This document shows positions 23,764 through 36,126 of a stretch of 64,000 nucleotides of DNA, piece after piece. Both the position numbers and the translations under genes were made by a program. The notes under the pieces were generated by a model, which searched no databases, was not told the origin of the DNA, and saw only the letters and a program-made list of their open reading frames with translations. Every line of letters starts with the position of its first letter. Within the stretch, counting starts at the first letter, position 1. Origin of the DNA: Thalassia testudinum. Its lineage: Eukaryota > Streptophyta > Magnoliopsida > Alismatales > Hydrocharitaceae. The DNA lies in contig JAZHRO010000063.1 of the NCBI GenBank assembly GCA_037157565.1, positions 90,920,001-90,984,000 on the forward strand, written 5' to 3'.

Positions 23764-24857
23764 CTATACGCCCACAACGCATCAGAAAGGCGGGAAGACT
23801 AATCCTTTCTATCAAGTTTGATGGTAGTCTATAAAATCTTCTTGATCTCCCTATTGGACAATTCAGCTAGTCCATTGGTTTGAGGGTGATATGGTATAGC
23901 AATCCTATGTGACACCCCATACTTTTGAAGTAGGGACTGAAAATGTGTGTTCCTAAAGTGAGACCCTCCATCACTAATGATGGCTTTTGGTACCCCGAAT
24001 CTGCAGAAGATAAAGTCTTCAACAAATTGTGCCACAACTCTATGATCATTAGTCCTCGAGGGGAAGGCTTCGATCCATTTAGAAACATACTCAACTGCCA
24101 GTAAGATATACTCGAAGCCATGAGAATTTGGAAAATGTCCCATGAAGTCAATGCCCCAAATATCAAAGATTTCGCACACTATGATCGAATTCAAGGGCAT
24201 CATGTCTCGATAGCCAATACTGCCGAGAGACTGACAGTGTGGACATGCCCTACTATATTCGTGTGCATCTCTGAAAATTGTGGGCCAATAAAAACTACTC
24301 TGCAAAATTTTTGCAGCAATCTTTTTGCCAGAGAAATGATCGCCACAAGCCTGGTCATGGCAGAACAACAGAATACTATCAATCTCCTTATCAGGGACAT
24401 ACTTCCTAAGAATCTGGTCTTTGCAGTGCTTGAAAAGCCAAGGTTCTTCCCAGTAATAGTGCTTAGCCTTGGATCTAAGTCTGTCTTTTTGATGTTGGAC
24501 CCAATCAAAGGGAACAATTCCAGAAGCTAGGTAGTTGACAATGTCAGCATACCAGGGAAGATCAGAATGGATGACCAGCAATTGCTCATCAGGGAAGTGG
24601 TCAAAAATAGGAAGTGAAGGAGATATTACTTCTGAAGGAAGGCGAGATAAGTGGTCAACTACGACATTTTGCTTCCTGGCCTTGTCACGAATCTCTAAAT
24701 CAAATTCCTGAAATAGTAAGATCCACCTAATCAGATGAGATTTCGCATCCTTCTTGGCGAGAAGATGTCGAACTGTAGTGTGGTCAGTGTAGACGATAAT
24801 GTGGGATCCTAAAAGATAGGGTCTGAATTTTTTCAGAGCAAATACTACAACTAACAA
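23764..24857 (-). pseudogene. Athila-1 RNase H C-terminus and integrase core
   Basis: The minus-strand frame starts in RNase H ([16 protein letters not shown], then [15 protein letters not shown], residues 1-73). It continues into integrase with an H-H-C-C zinc finger (H167, H174, C205, C208) and the catalytic triad D237 (WGIDFMG), D296 (ISDGGSHF) and E332 ([10 protein letters not shown]). The spacings of 58 and 35 residues fit a retroviral-type DD35E integrase, which inserts the cDNA into the nuclear genome. In-frame TAGs close it on both sides (24885-24887 and 23829-23831), each at an expected Gln. The triad is intact but the gene cannot be read through. Confidence 0.9.
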
Positions 24858-25567
24858 TTCCTTTTCTATGACCGTATAATTCCTCTAAGCTTCATCTAAG
24901 GTCTTGCTAGCATAATAAATGACCGTAGGTTTCCCGTCAAGTTTTTGACCAAGGACAGCCCCTACTGCATAATCAGAGGCATTGCACATGATCTCAAAAG
25001 GGTGAGACCAATTCGAAGGTTGCAGTATTGGTGCCTTGGTAACCAGATCACGAAGTGTCGTATAAGCACGAACACAGTTGTCAGAGATCTGGAAGTCTAT
25101 GCCCTTAGAGAGGAGATTGGTGAGAGGCCGGGCTATTTTCGAGAAGTCCGCTATAAAGCGACGATAAAAACCAACATGCCTGAGAAAAGATCTAATCTGT
25201 TTAACCGACGAAGGTAGTGGTAATTCAAAAATCAATTTTACCTTCGCACGATCAACCTCTATTCCTCTCTCAGAAATAAGGTGACCTAAAATTAATCCTT
25301 CTGGTACCATGAAATGTGATTTCTCCCAGGAAAGTACCAGATTCACATTTATGCATCTTTGCAGGATCTTAGTCAGGTGATCTAAGCATGCATCAAATGT
25401 GATCCCGAAGACCAAGAAGTCATCCATAAAGACTTCTAAACAATCATCTACTAAATCGGAGAAGATTGCAAACATACACCCCTGAAATGTAGCAGGTGCG
25501 TTGCACAATCCAAATGGATCCTACAGAATGCAAAGGTACCGTAGGGGCAGCTGAAGGTCATCTTTTT
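24858..25567 (-). pseudogene. Athila-1 reverse transcriptase (palm/thumb) and RNase H N-terminus
   Basis: The minus-strand frame carries CNAPATFQ, the catalytic FMDD box (EVFMDDFLVFG, the YxDD equivalent), HVGFYRRFIADF and PLTNLL. RNase H then starts at HPFEIMCNASDYAVGAVLGQ. The first RNase H catalytic Asp (normally CDAS) reads Asn, a G-to-A change on the coding strand. A one-base deletion near 25522 separates it from TFSCPYGTFAF just upstream (about 25530-25562), and that block is cut off from the remaining RT by the foreign insert at 25568-26099. RT copies the RNA genome; this copy is dead. Confidence 0.9.
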
Positions 25568-26099
25568 CCTTGCTCTTGTTTCAGTCGATAGCTCTCCCTC
25601 ACCTAATGAGTAGCTACTTTATCCTACTTCTAGTTGGAGTCAATCTCAGAATTGACCTAGAAGCAGGGTTTCTTTTATCCCATGGGCTGGGATACCTACT
25701 CAGCCCATGGGGACTTTTCTTACTTGATTTTGAGGTTATGCACACCTCGAAACGACGTATGGTTAGGAAGCCAAATTGACCTAGAAGGCTCGATTTGGTA
25801 CTCAACTGTACTTGGATACCTAAACTCGATTTAGGATCAATTTTAGGCATCCTTTTGCTGCCCTCTCTTCTCCAGGTGAGACAATAACTCTGAAAAGACA
25901 GATTGCCGATCTTTTCTTTCATCTCAGGGGAAATACAATCGAGAGGAGATAATTCGAATCCTTCGGGTAAAATCAGAACCACCCCCAAAGACCCCTTTTT
26001 CCCATTAGCAAGAACTTGTTTAAGTTGCATATCATAAGGGATTTTCACAACTGCTTCAAATATAGTATCGGGAAGTACAGCTTGCGGAACTTCAATATC
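25568..26099 (-). other. petA: Foreign insert in RT: plastid petA fragment plus unidentified filler
   Basis: Minus-strand 26099-25884 encodes about 72 residues of cytochrome f: [53 protein letters not shown]. Cytochrome f is the plastid petA product of the b6f complex, so this is a nuclear plastid DNA (NUPT) fragment, with a small internal deletion after GKKG. It interrupts RT between [12 protein letters not shown] and the resumed TFSCPYGTFAF. The bases GATATTGAAG fit both RT and petA at the left junction, suggesting microhomology joining. The other ~300 bp (25568-25875) I could not identify; they repeat a CTTCTAGGTCAATT motif. Confidence 0.85.
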
Positions 26100-26975
26100 C
26101 ATGGGGTGAATTGCCACCTGATTATAACCTGAATAGCCATCCAAAACGCAGAAAAATCTATTCCCAGTCAGTCTTTCTAGTATCTAATCAATGAAAGGCA
26201 ATGGGAAATGATCTTTCTTCGTGGCTTGGTTGAGTTTGAGGTAGTCAATACATACTCTCCATGAACTAGCAATCCGTGTAGGGATGACTTCTCCAGATTC
26301 AATGGTTATGATGGTAAGTCCGTCCTTCTTAGACACAACCTAAACAAAACTTACCCACTGACTATCAGAAATGAGGAAAATGATTCCATTGTCCAACCAC
26401 TTAATCATCTCATTTCTAACCACCTCCTGAAGTGTAGGATTCAATCTACGCTATGGATGCCTAGTAGGTCTAGATTCTTCTTCATTGAAAATCCTATGTG
26501 TGTAGTAAGAAGGACTAATGCCAGTCAAGTCAAAGACGTTCCATCCTATAGCCTGTCTATGTGCTCTCAGGACAGATAAGAGTCGTGATTCTTGATCAGA
26601 TGATAAGAAAGAGTTGACAATCATAGGAAAAGTCTGATCAGGTCCTAAGAACATACTTCAAAGAATTAGGAAGTGGTTTAAGCTCAACAAGTATAGGATC
26701 AGGTGAAGGAGCAAGTGTGGAGAACTCAAAAGATCCTAGAGACACTAAGGGAATAGGAGGTAAGTCCCCAATTTCTATAGCTGGTGTCTCAGTGAGAGTC
26801 AAGTCAGAGTCCAAAGAGTGTTGAGGTTCTAAATTCAATGAATTAATCAAAGTATCCTCAATCAATCTATCCAAAGAATCCAAGGAACAGATTTCCTCAA
26901 TTAAACTACATGATGGTCATTTTTGGGCCTGAAAAATATCAATTTTTATCCTCTGATCTCCAAATTTCAACTCTA
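26100..26975 (-). pseudogene. Athila-1 protease-RT linker and RT N-terminal half
   Basis: On the minus strand, after the protease: an acidic linker (SLDSLDRLIEDTL, LVELKPLPNSLKYV), then FLGPDQTFPMIVNSFLS. RT proper follows, with IGWNVFDLTGISP, NPTLQEVVRNEMIKWL, VSKKDG, RVCIDYLKLNQATKKDHFPLP and [14 protein letters not shown]. In-frame TAGs lie at 26451-26453, 26340-26342 and 26184-26186, each at an expected Gln (for instance FID-stop-ILERL). The palm-domain DGYSGYNQ block holds one of the catalytic aspartates. The frame runs into the petA insert. Confidence 0.88.
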
Positions 26976-28235
26976 TTAGGCCCTCCTCACAATTAATGTT
27001 TGTCTTTGCCGTACCAAGAAAGGCCTTCCTAGAATGATAGGTGTGTTATGAATATCCTTAGGTACTTCCATGTCAAGGACTATAAAGTCTACAGGGAAAT
27101 AAAATTCCTTGACCTGCACTATAACATCTTCCAACACTCCCTGAGGTGTCTTAACTGATCTGTCAGCTAATTGCAAGGACAGCTCGGTTGGCTTTAGATT
27201 GCCAACCTCAAAATGTGTCAATAGGGATGTTGGGATAAGATTGATGGAAGCACCTAGGTCAAGTAATGCTCTATTGAATGTAGTGTTACCTATAATGCAA
27301 GATAGGAGAGGGGTGTCTGGGTCTTTCATCTTAGTAGGGAGGGTACTGGATATGATGGAACTAGCTTGTTCCAAGAGGATGATTGGACTACTCCCTTTAT
27401 GAATACTTGCTTTACACTTAGGTGTATGTATGTATTTCAAAAACTTAGCGTAAAGAGGTATGTGGCGAATTACATCCAACAAGGGGATGTTTATGTGGAC
27501 TTGCTCAAAGAGCTTAAGCAAATCCTCCTCAGGTGCCACACAGGTCTTCTTTTTTTCTTTCCCCTTCTTCTTTAAAGCCTCTGGAAATGGTACAGAAGTG
27601 GTGATAAGAGGGTCATTCCTAGGTAGAGAAGAAGCAGGAAGAAGTGAATTAGATGGAGTGGAAGTAGAAGATCCAGGAAAAGATGTAGAAGCAGGAATCG
27701 GTGGATCTACAGTGCTTCTACCACTCCTAGTGACTATGGCATTAAGTTCAGCCCTAGATGTAGATGGTAGCTCAAAGTTTGGTAACAGAGGTGGTTGAGG
27801 TTGTTGATAGGAAAAATTTGGGTCAGTGTAGAATTTAGTTTTGAGCAAGGGTTGTGAGATGGCATGTGCTTGACCTTGCATTGAAGGTCTAGGTTGAACA
27901 TACCTCTGGGCAAGTATGTTCCTCAAATTGGGTTGTGCTTGAGATGGGAGTGAATGTGGTTGACAGGATTCCGTCAAGTGTGATAACTAGGCTCTCATCT
28001 TAGCTAATGCCACGTCCTGTCTCTGCTGCATAGCAATGTTTTATTGTTGCATATCAGCAAGAGCTTTCATGATGGACCCCAACTGGTCATCTCGTGTAGG
28101 CCCAGGTTGAGAGTATTGGACGGGCCTGGGTTGGGGTTGCTGGTAGGCACACGGTGGATACCCGTGTGATTGTGGAGGTGGTTCTCGGATCGAGTTGTGC
28201 TGTGGTGGTGAAGATGGTTGTTGATATGGAGGTCT
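26976..28235 (-). pseudogene. Athila-1 Gag C-terminus and aspartic protease
   Basis: Same minus-strand frame as gag. It begins with a Pro/Gln-rich spacer (stops at 28041-28043 and 27987-27989, both at probable Gln codons), then DLLKLFEQVHINIPLLDVI. The protease carries the active-site motif LLDLGASINLIP, then LQLADRSVKTPQGVLEDV and IILGRPFL. The D-L-G-A-S form is normal for Athila proteases. A one-base deletion near 27018 shifts the frame; homologous sequence (TAKTNINCEEGLIEL) continues in another frame. The protease would cut the Gag-Pol precursor. Confidence 0.88.
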
Positions 28236-29774
28236 TTATGAATTTCCTGCCCACAAGAAATTTGGATGATTTCGCCATCCAAGGTTGTAGGTTTGTGCAA
28301 AAGGGTCATTGTGAATGGCGTGGAGCTCCTCCAAAGTTCCAGAAGGTGCAAGGAAGTCAGTATAAGGAGGAACAAAGGTTCCTCCAACAGGTGTAGGATA
28401 AGGAAATGAATAGTACGGTAGTGCAGGTTGTGTCACAGAAAGGTTATTCATAGTTTCCCTCCCTATAGGAAACTGAGAAGTGTGTTGTGCAAGTGACTGA
28501 GAAGAAGAAGATGATGAAGGTTTAGAGAGAAATTTCCATACTTCATCTACTTTCTTCTCGATTAAGCCCACCTTATCCAGCTAACTAGCTACTATCTCTA
28601 AGTCTCTACTGCTGGATTGGGCTTTGTGTACCCCCGAATGTAAATGGGAATGTGAGGACTTTCTATTAAACACGCTCATCGAAGCATTGTTAATAGAGTT
28701 TTCGGCCATGCCTTCGAAGAGCTCAAAGGCTGAGTCCTCGTCCCGACACAGGAAATTGCCTCCACAAGTGGCATCTACAAAATTCCATGTGTCATCATGG
28801 AGCCCATGATAGAAGATCTGGACCTGTTGCCAGCGTGGGACACCATGGTGGGGACATTTTCTCAGAAGCTCATGGAATCTCTCCCAAGCCTCGTGCATTT
28901 TTTCTCCTGAGTTCTGGGTAAATGTAGTGATAGCACGCCTTAGAGCGTTAGTGTAGCCTACAGGGAAGTACTTCTTTAGGAACTCATGTTCCAAAGAAGC
29001 CCACGTGTCTATAGGTGTAGTCCGTGCAAGGGTTCTAAACCAAAAGGTGGCTTTATCTTTTAATGGAAAGGAGAACATTTTCATCAAAAGCATGTGCTGA
29101 TCATGGCCTTGCGGACCCAAAGTTTGAGCAAGATTTTTCAGTTCCTCTAAATGCTGAAAAGGGTCCTCAGAAGTAAGTCCATGGAAGTGAGGAATAAGTG
29201 GTGCTATGATGTTCGACTTCAGTTCAGTAGCACGACCCCCATCGGGATACCGTACCACAAGCATAGGTTGGGCAACTGCAAGATTATAGTAATCCCGTAG
29301 TTGACATCTACGAGGTTGAGATAGTGCCTGAGGGTTTGTAGGTTGAGGTTGTGGTTGGGGGCTTGCTAGAAGATTCACAGCTTGTGTAAGCTGTTGCACC
29401 TGTTGGGTAAGGGTGTTCATCTGAAGTTGTGTTTCAAATAGGTGTTGAAAATGAGGCATAGGTCCTCTCTTCGATGGTGGATTAGGGAAATTAGGATATG
29501 GTGGAGGTTGGAACCTATGGGTTGGTGGTGGTGGTGGTGGAGGATGTGCAATAAGATGTGGAGGAAGTTCTTCAAAATCCTTGAATTGTGCATAATCATG
29601 ATCATCCTCATGATGTGTGGAGTAGTGGATAGGAGTTTGAGGTTTAGGAGGTATAGGATTGGATGTGGAAGGCAAAGAAGTAGAAGTGGTGGCTTGGGCA
29701 TCAGCACCCAAGGGGAGTACTAGCTCAGGGTTTTGGGATCTCCTACCTTCCATTGAGTCGATTTTTGAAAACAA
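28236..29774 (-). pseudogene. Athila-1 gag
   Basis: A minus-strand ATG at 29774 opens MEGRRSQNPELVLP, then a Pro/His-rich tail and the Retrotrans_gag core from about residue 195 to 345 (HFHGLTSEDPFQHLEELK, WFRTLARTTPIDTWASLEHEFLKKYFP, GEKMHEAWERFHELLRKCPHHG). After a TAG at 28581-28583 the same frame continues (LDKVGLIEKKVDEVWKFL ... NHPNFLWAG) to a TAA at 28236-28238. Gag forms the cytoplasmic virus-like particle. Both stops replace probable Gln codons, so gag and protease were originally one frame. The start shares GRRSQNP with both B-element gag genes. Confidence 0.92.
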
Positions 29775-31001
29775 GTTTAAAAAAAGTCACAACTCAATAG
29801 AAACGATAAAATCTCAATCTCAATCTCAATCACAAATCAGAAATCCCAATCAATCTCAATAAAAGCAATAGACCAATCTAGCAAGCAAGCGGGACGAATC
29901 GAATTTTCCCTAGAGGCTGCTACGTAAAAATTTTAGTACGCAAACAAATGTTTCAAACAATTGTATGTGTCGTAAAGATAAACCTAACAAAGTGCAAACC
30001 TCTATAATCCACTAGGAGTCTAGATAAGATTAGCGTGCATATCCAGATCCTATGGGTGCTGAAGGAGATGAGGTAGAAACCCGTGTATGTGTATCTTAAG
30101 TGATCGTGCTGTGTGCGAGATAACAATCAACACGATAACGGTGAAAATCTCAGTCAGGGTTTCAAGCAAATTTTATTGTCTCCTTTTGAATTGATTCAAG
30201 TGATTAGAAGTGTATTCTATGCTGCTTGTCTCGCTTTTGTTAATCGTTTCAAAACAAGAGATAGTCTTTTTAATTTTAAGTCAAATGTAAGAATGCCAGG
30301 AGTTAAGGAAGAATAAGAAATGCGTACCTAACTCCAACAATTGTACAAGTATGCAAATGACTTGAAATTAAATCTAGCAAGAAAGAATGCAACCTAAGAA
30401 TGGATGCCTAGTGATATGCTGCTGCTAGATAAGGGATGAGATTTTTTTTGAATTTTTGATTTTTTTAATTTTTTTTGGATTTTTGAATGATGCAACAAAC
30501 AAAAGAACAAAAGAAAAAGAAATTGATACGGAAAAATCGCAAACAGAAAAATCGCGTCAATGAGAGATGAGAAGAGAGATAAAAGAGAGAGTCCAGAGAG
30601 AGAGTCCACAATTATTACAAACTGTGTGAGAACAGGCTCTCACAACTTATGCCTAACAAATAATCCTAAGTAATATACCTAAATCTAAACTAAGCTATAC
30701 TAAACTACTACCAAAGCAAAAAAAACTGCAGCTCCAAGGGAAAACTCTGCTGGGATGTCAGGTAAGAAGCATGGCGAATTTGCCAAAAAGACGACCTCCA
30801 CCTAGAAGTTGCCACTACTCCTACTCCTCAAGTGCTACAAAAACAACAATTGATTAGTAAAAGAATCAAAGAATGTTTATACAAAAAGAATTAATCAATA
30901 AAAGAATGATTGTGTACAAATAATGAATATAAATGAATTTATATACAAAAACAAAGAATTATTTACAAATGAAAAATTAAAGAATGATTTTGGCGCATAG
31001 A
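29775..31001 (-). other. Athila-1 untranslated leader
   Basis: Between the primer site and the gag ATG. It contains a repeated GATTGAGATTGAGATTGAGA run on the minus strand (about 29815-29850) and an A/T-rich and GA-rich stretch (30430-30610). It lacks the AGTGTCAAACGACCGC motif of the D and Athila-3 leaders. Possible frames here (for example 30113-30316 on plus) have no support. Confidence 0.65.
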
Positions 31002-31030
31002 GAGTTGCCTCCCCAGCAACAACGCCAAAA
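31002..31030 (-). other. Primer binding site of Athila-1 (tRNA-Asp type)
   Basis: Minus-strand TTTTGGCGTTGTTGCTGGGG, next to the LTR at 31034, resembles TGGCGCCGTTGCCGGGGA of tRNA-Asp-primed Athila elements, with transitions. It shows that 31034-36126 acts as the 5' LTR. Confidence 0.82.
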
Positions 31031-31033
31031 ATA

Positions 31034-34000
31034 TAATCGACATTCTGCGGTTCAGATTATAAATTATCGTCATCGTTGTTGTAGTATATGTCACAAATAT
31101 AAACCATTATCAGGTTAATTTTATTTAATTACATAATTTTTACTAGTTTATTCCAAGTCGTTCACTGGGAGGCAGTTATTGATATAAATCACTCTCTAAG
31201 TCCAACATTATTCTTTAATCCCAAAAAGATCAATTTTATATACAATCATAAATGAATAAATTAATGCAATAATTACTTAATTACGTATAAAAGAATCAAC
31301 TAAAATGCTTGCAAACACCTAATTACAAACGAGCATCAAACACTATACAAATATACTCTATACTATCTATTTATAACTTATAATACTAATACTTACATAT
31401 ATATACAATAATAAGTAATAATATATACTATACTATCCTAACCTAATATACTAACATATACAGTAACATATATAATATCTACAGCGACAAATATAATTGT
31501 CGCTAAACCAATAAAAACTATGTACAGAATCTAAGGTAGAAACTAGGGTCTATAGAGACACTTATTCTATCTACAGTGACAGTTTATTCTATCAGTAAAG
31601 CTATATGGTTATTTATGTACATATATAGCTCAAACACATCTATACTACATACACCTAATATACTTATACTAATTATTTACATTATACACTTATATATATA
31701 CTATACTATATTAATTTATGTATACACCTCCTCTCTCACTCTTTATTCTTCTTCTTTTACGACTTTCTTTCTTCTGTTAACACTTAACTCTTTTCTTATA
31801 TCTTTATCGCCTCTTCTTCCTTACACTCAACACTTAGCCATTGTTAAGTTTACTCCCTTCTCTTCTTTTCTTCCCTTAACCCTTCATTAAGCCTTAGTTC
31901 AAAAATGGGTTTTAAGGTTGGCAGGCAGCTCTTTTCGAGGGATACACAACACCCGAGGCAGGTAGGACCAGACCTCTACTAAAAGCCACCCTAATTCTTT
32001 AATTAGGCAACTTAATCTCGATTTTCTCTTAGAACCGGGCTTAATCAAGCCCTCGCACACTGTTGGGCCCCTGGCCCACACTACACACACTTCACAAACC
32101 ATCACATGCCAAAACATATGCTCAAAGGATCGGGTATAACGGTATATGTTTCGGGTGTCCAGCACCCGTGACAACTGAATAGCCCTTAGCACAAAAAACA
32201 TTTAAACGCCTCAACGTGCTTCTCCACTTACGATGTGGCGCTATCCAAAGCACGACTCAGCGTTGGAATTCCAGCGCAGCAATGATGATTTGAGGCTTTT
32301 GGCCCTCAATTTGAGGGTCATAATTTATTATAAATTAAAAATTAATTATGGGAAATTAAAGTATTTACATAATACTTTATAATCGTACAATTAATTTAGA
32401 GATTTAATTATATTTATTGTATAAATAAATTAAGCAAAGTTCCCCATTTTTGCATACTATTTTTTTAAGTTTTATTTCTAAATTAAGTATAAATTAGTTA
32501 ATGTATGGTCTAATTGACCTTATACAGTATTAATATACATATTAATGTATTTAATAGATATTTTTATTGTATTTTACAGGTTTTATTTTGATTTTATTTG
32601 CATCTAAATAGCTTCTTTTTGAACTACTTATATACAAATTAGATACAACTAATATAATACATGTAAATACAATTAAATTAGCTTAATTTTATTAAAATAC
32701 ATTAGTACAAATATACAGTATAGGTTAGTTTAGTTTTAACTTAAATTACTAATTTATTTTAATTTAATCTAATAACTTAACTAGTAATTTAATAAATTAA
32801 TTATTTATTCTGTATATAAAATTAAATTATGGTACAGGGGTCCTAATGTACATAATATACATATAAATACGTATATACAGTATCAGTACTAAATATGTTT
32901 ATTTAAGAGTTTATTAATTTATATAGCTTATTAGTACATATAAATTAGTATAATTAATAAATAGTTATATAAATAAGTTTTGCACAGTTTAATCTAACTT
33001 AGATACTTAAGTTACATTATATAATATATGCATAAGTTTTATATACCCTATATACATTTATTTTACAATTTTATAAATATAGCTTACTATATACATTATA
33101 TCTACAAGTAATTACGTAGTATACAATGTTTTTAGGTATTTTTAGGGTTTTTTCACTTTTTATGGGTTTTATATATTTTGTGGAGGTAGGAGGTGAGAGA
33201 GAAAGAAATAGATGAGAAAGAGGGAGTATTTTTGGTGTTTTTATAGTTAAGTTCTTTTTATTAAATTCCATGGTATACTGAACCATCAGCTAGTATGTTA
33301 TACCAAGCTAGAGATTCAGAATACCATGAAACTTGGTATGAACTTAAAAGTATACTTGATCTTTACCAAGCTAGGTTTATTTTATTTTTTTGGATTTTCT
33401 ATAATTTTTTTACTTATTTAGAAGTGCATCTCACTTTAGGGTCTTTTAAGTGTTTTCAAAAGAACCTAAGGCCCTAAATCTCAAATGGATGGTTGAAATG
33501 GCAGTGGACTGCCACAAATAAGATCTAAACACTAATTAAAGGGTGTGAAATCATATAATCAATCTTTTTAACTCCATTTTTATATATTACTCATTGTGGA
33601 CAGTTAAACATACATAGTTAGCATGCAAAGAAGGATTTAACAAGGTTACAAGCAATCCAGATGAGATTTAAAATCATAAAACAGTACATGGAGGCTTATA
33701 CATGAAAAAATCCACATTACAGAACATGTCAGCCCTACAACGAAATTAATTTCTAGCTCACTATCCTACTGATTCAGCCTAATAAAAGCTACCAGCAACA
33801 GCTACAGACAGTAGCAGCAGCAACTCACAGCAGCTCTCAATGAGCTGCTCAGAAATCTTAAACTGACTTCTAAGGTTATTGTGCAGCGAACACTCAATTT
33901 CAGTAAATCAAAGTTGGGGATTCCAATAAGAAAGACTCATTTTCAGCAGTTCTGAAATAGAATTTTTAACAGCTGCACAGATGCCAAATCTAATCCATAA

Positions 34001-36126
34001 TCTCTGTCACAGACAACAAAGATCATGGGATTAGATTGAAAATCAATCCAACAAAAATGTTGTTGCTATGCAGCATTTTACTATGTGAAATTGGGATTCA
34101 AAACACACAATGACCAACTCAAAAAAAAATGATAGAACTTGAATTAGCTTAGAAATCAGTTGAAAATATTGTGTCCTTACTTAAAAACATTCTAACCATG
34201 ATTTCCATATCAAATCAGAGAGAGAACACTAATTTGATCTCTTCCTTATGCTATAGATAGCATGAAGGGAGAGTTCAACTCAGCCCATTAAATCTGTTTG
34301 ACTTGAGTCTCAAATGTTTAAACCTTAAGGGGTATTGAGAATCCCTTAGATAAGAAATCCAAATTCAAACATATCAATTTACACACAAATACATGTGAGT
34401 ACCTCAAATCAACAAAGTTGATTCTCCTTGGCACTCCCATGCCTTGAAAATCATAGAAAGACTCAATTCAAGCCCAATTCCACCATGGCTCATCTAAGGA
34501 AAAGTTCACCAACAAAGTCATCTTAGATTCACAGCCATAGACTGATCTATTCAAAAACATATCGATTCACTTGATCAACAACTCTTTAAAACACAATTTA
34601 ATCAAAATCTTGCAATTTCACATTGAAAACCAAATTAAAATCAGATCAAGTAAATCAATTCCTCTCAAATCAGATCAGGGGTCTTTGTGAACAAAACTGA
34701 AGTGCATGAAGAGGCCCCTAGGTGAATTTGAGTGCAAATCCTCATCTTAAAACTTGAAAGCAATGGGATGGAGATTTGACTCCAAATGGATGGGTGGATT
34801 GTGGATTAAAACACGAGGAAATCAAAAAGCGAAATGAAAATGTGTAGGGGGAGAAAATAGTGATCAGTGAATGGGGGAATTCGTCTCCTCTGATCTGAAG
34901 TGATCAAAGGAGGTGAAAAGGTGAATCTCTATACTAACTCTACTCCTAAGCTACACTACAGGCACGCACAGCAGATCAGATCTTAATCTATATCTAAATT
35001 CTACTGCTAAGCTATCTACCTTCTCTACAACTAATCTAAAAAATAGTAAACCTAATCTAACAGGAAGAATGGGACCATTACATCTCCACCCGATGGATGG
35101 AGAGGAAGAATGGAGGGCGGAGATGCTCCAGTGGAGTGAAAATCATCTAGTGGATTTCAAGGTCGCCCTCAGGTGCTACGAAGTCCTTAGCAGCAAGGAG
35201 TGTTGGAGAGAATGTGGATTTCACAGCCAGTGGCCGTGAAAATGGGGAGAGGTGGGGAGAGTAGCTGGAGAGGAAGAATGATCACTAAGAGGAGTAGGAG
35301 GGAGCTATCCCTCGTGCGTGCAGCTATGGAGCTGCTTAGGTAGGAAGAGTAGTGGATCCAAGCACCACATGGGTGAAATTAGGCACAAAGGGCAAGAGCG
35401 GCGAGGATTAGATGAGAGAGCATGTGTGCTGCCAAGTCAAAAAGCAATCATTGGATGGGATATGGGTGAAAAGGTGACCACACGCACCAAATCGCACGAA
35501 GGTTCTAATCAAGGAGAGCCACAGATCAAGCAATCCATATATCGACAGCCAAGATCACACGAGTTCTTCGCATGAACAGTGTTTGCACGGGAGCTTACAG
35601 GTGGCTGAAGTCTTTTGGTGAAATTGTAGGGTACACCCCTCTACGAAGTGGTAGAACAATTGTAGGCTGGCCCATAAGTGATAATGAATGGTTACAGAGA
35701 GACCCTTTAAGGCTTACAAATAGGTCCCTACAGGTTACAAATAGGTCCTAGGAGGTTTTCAAATGAATGATATGTAATGCACTGAGGACCTAAATGTAAA
35801 TCTTTAGTTTCAAGGCCTTAATGATGTCCAAATGCATGCAAGTTTTTATATAAGCTTTATTAAACATTTAAGAAGTTAATTATGCTTTTGATTTGAACTT
35901 TTAAATTCGATTGCATGTTCAATTTACACTTGAATCACCATTTAACCTTTTTCACAAGAATATCTCATTTAATGACCTAATTATGCGTTTTTAACACAAA
36001 ATTGATGTTTTAGGTCTTTTTCTCTGATTCCCACACTTAACCCTTTTTATGTGTTAATTTGATATTGTTTAACCTAGTTTCTAGCTTAACTTAGACTATT
36101 TAGCTATGATGAGTCGCAACTCATCA
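31034..36126 (-). mobile_element. Athila-1: 5' LTR (5,093 bp)
   Basis: Collinear with 13785-21581 apart from the solo LTR there. On the minus strand it starts TGATGAGTTGCGACTCATCA at 36126 and ends GTCGATTA at 31034, three bases before the primer site. The U5 block is at 31153-31173. The promoter segment near 35320-35345 reads CTACCTAAGC in place of the TACTTAAGTAG of the other LTR, so its TATA-like site is degraded. Unusually, its upstream side is joined to another copy of the Athila-1 3' internal end (36127-36506) and not to target DNA. Confidence 0.88.

Noticed and set aside
25884..26099. A functional cytochrome f gene
   Set aside because: Only about 72 codons without start, haem-binding CxxCH or membrane anchor, with an internal deletion. 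It is a captured fragment.
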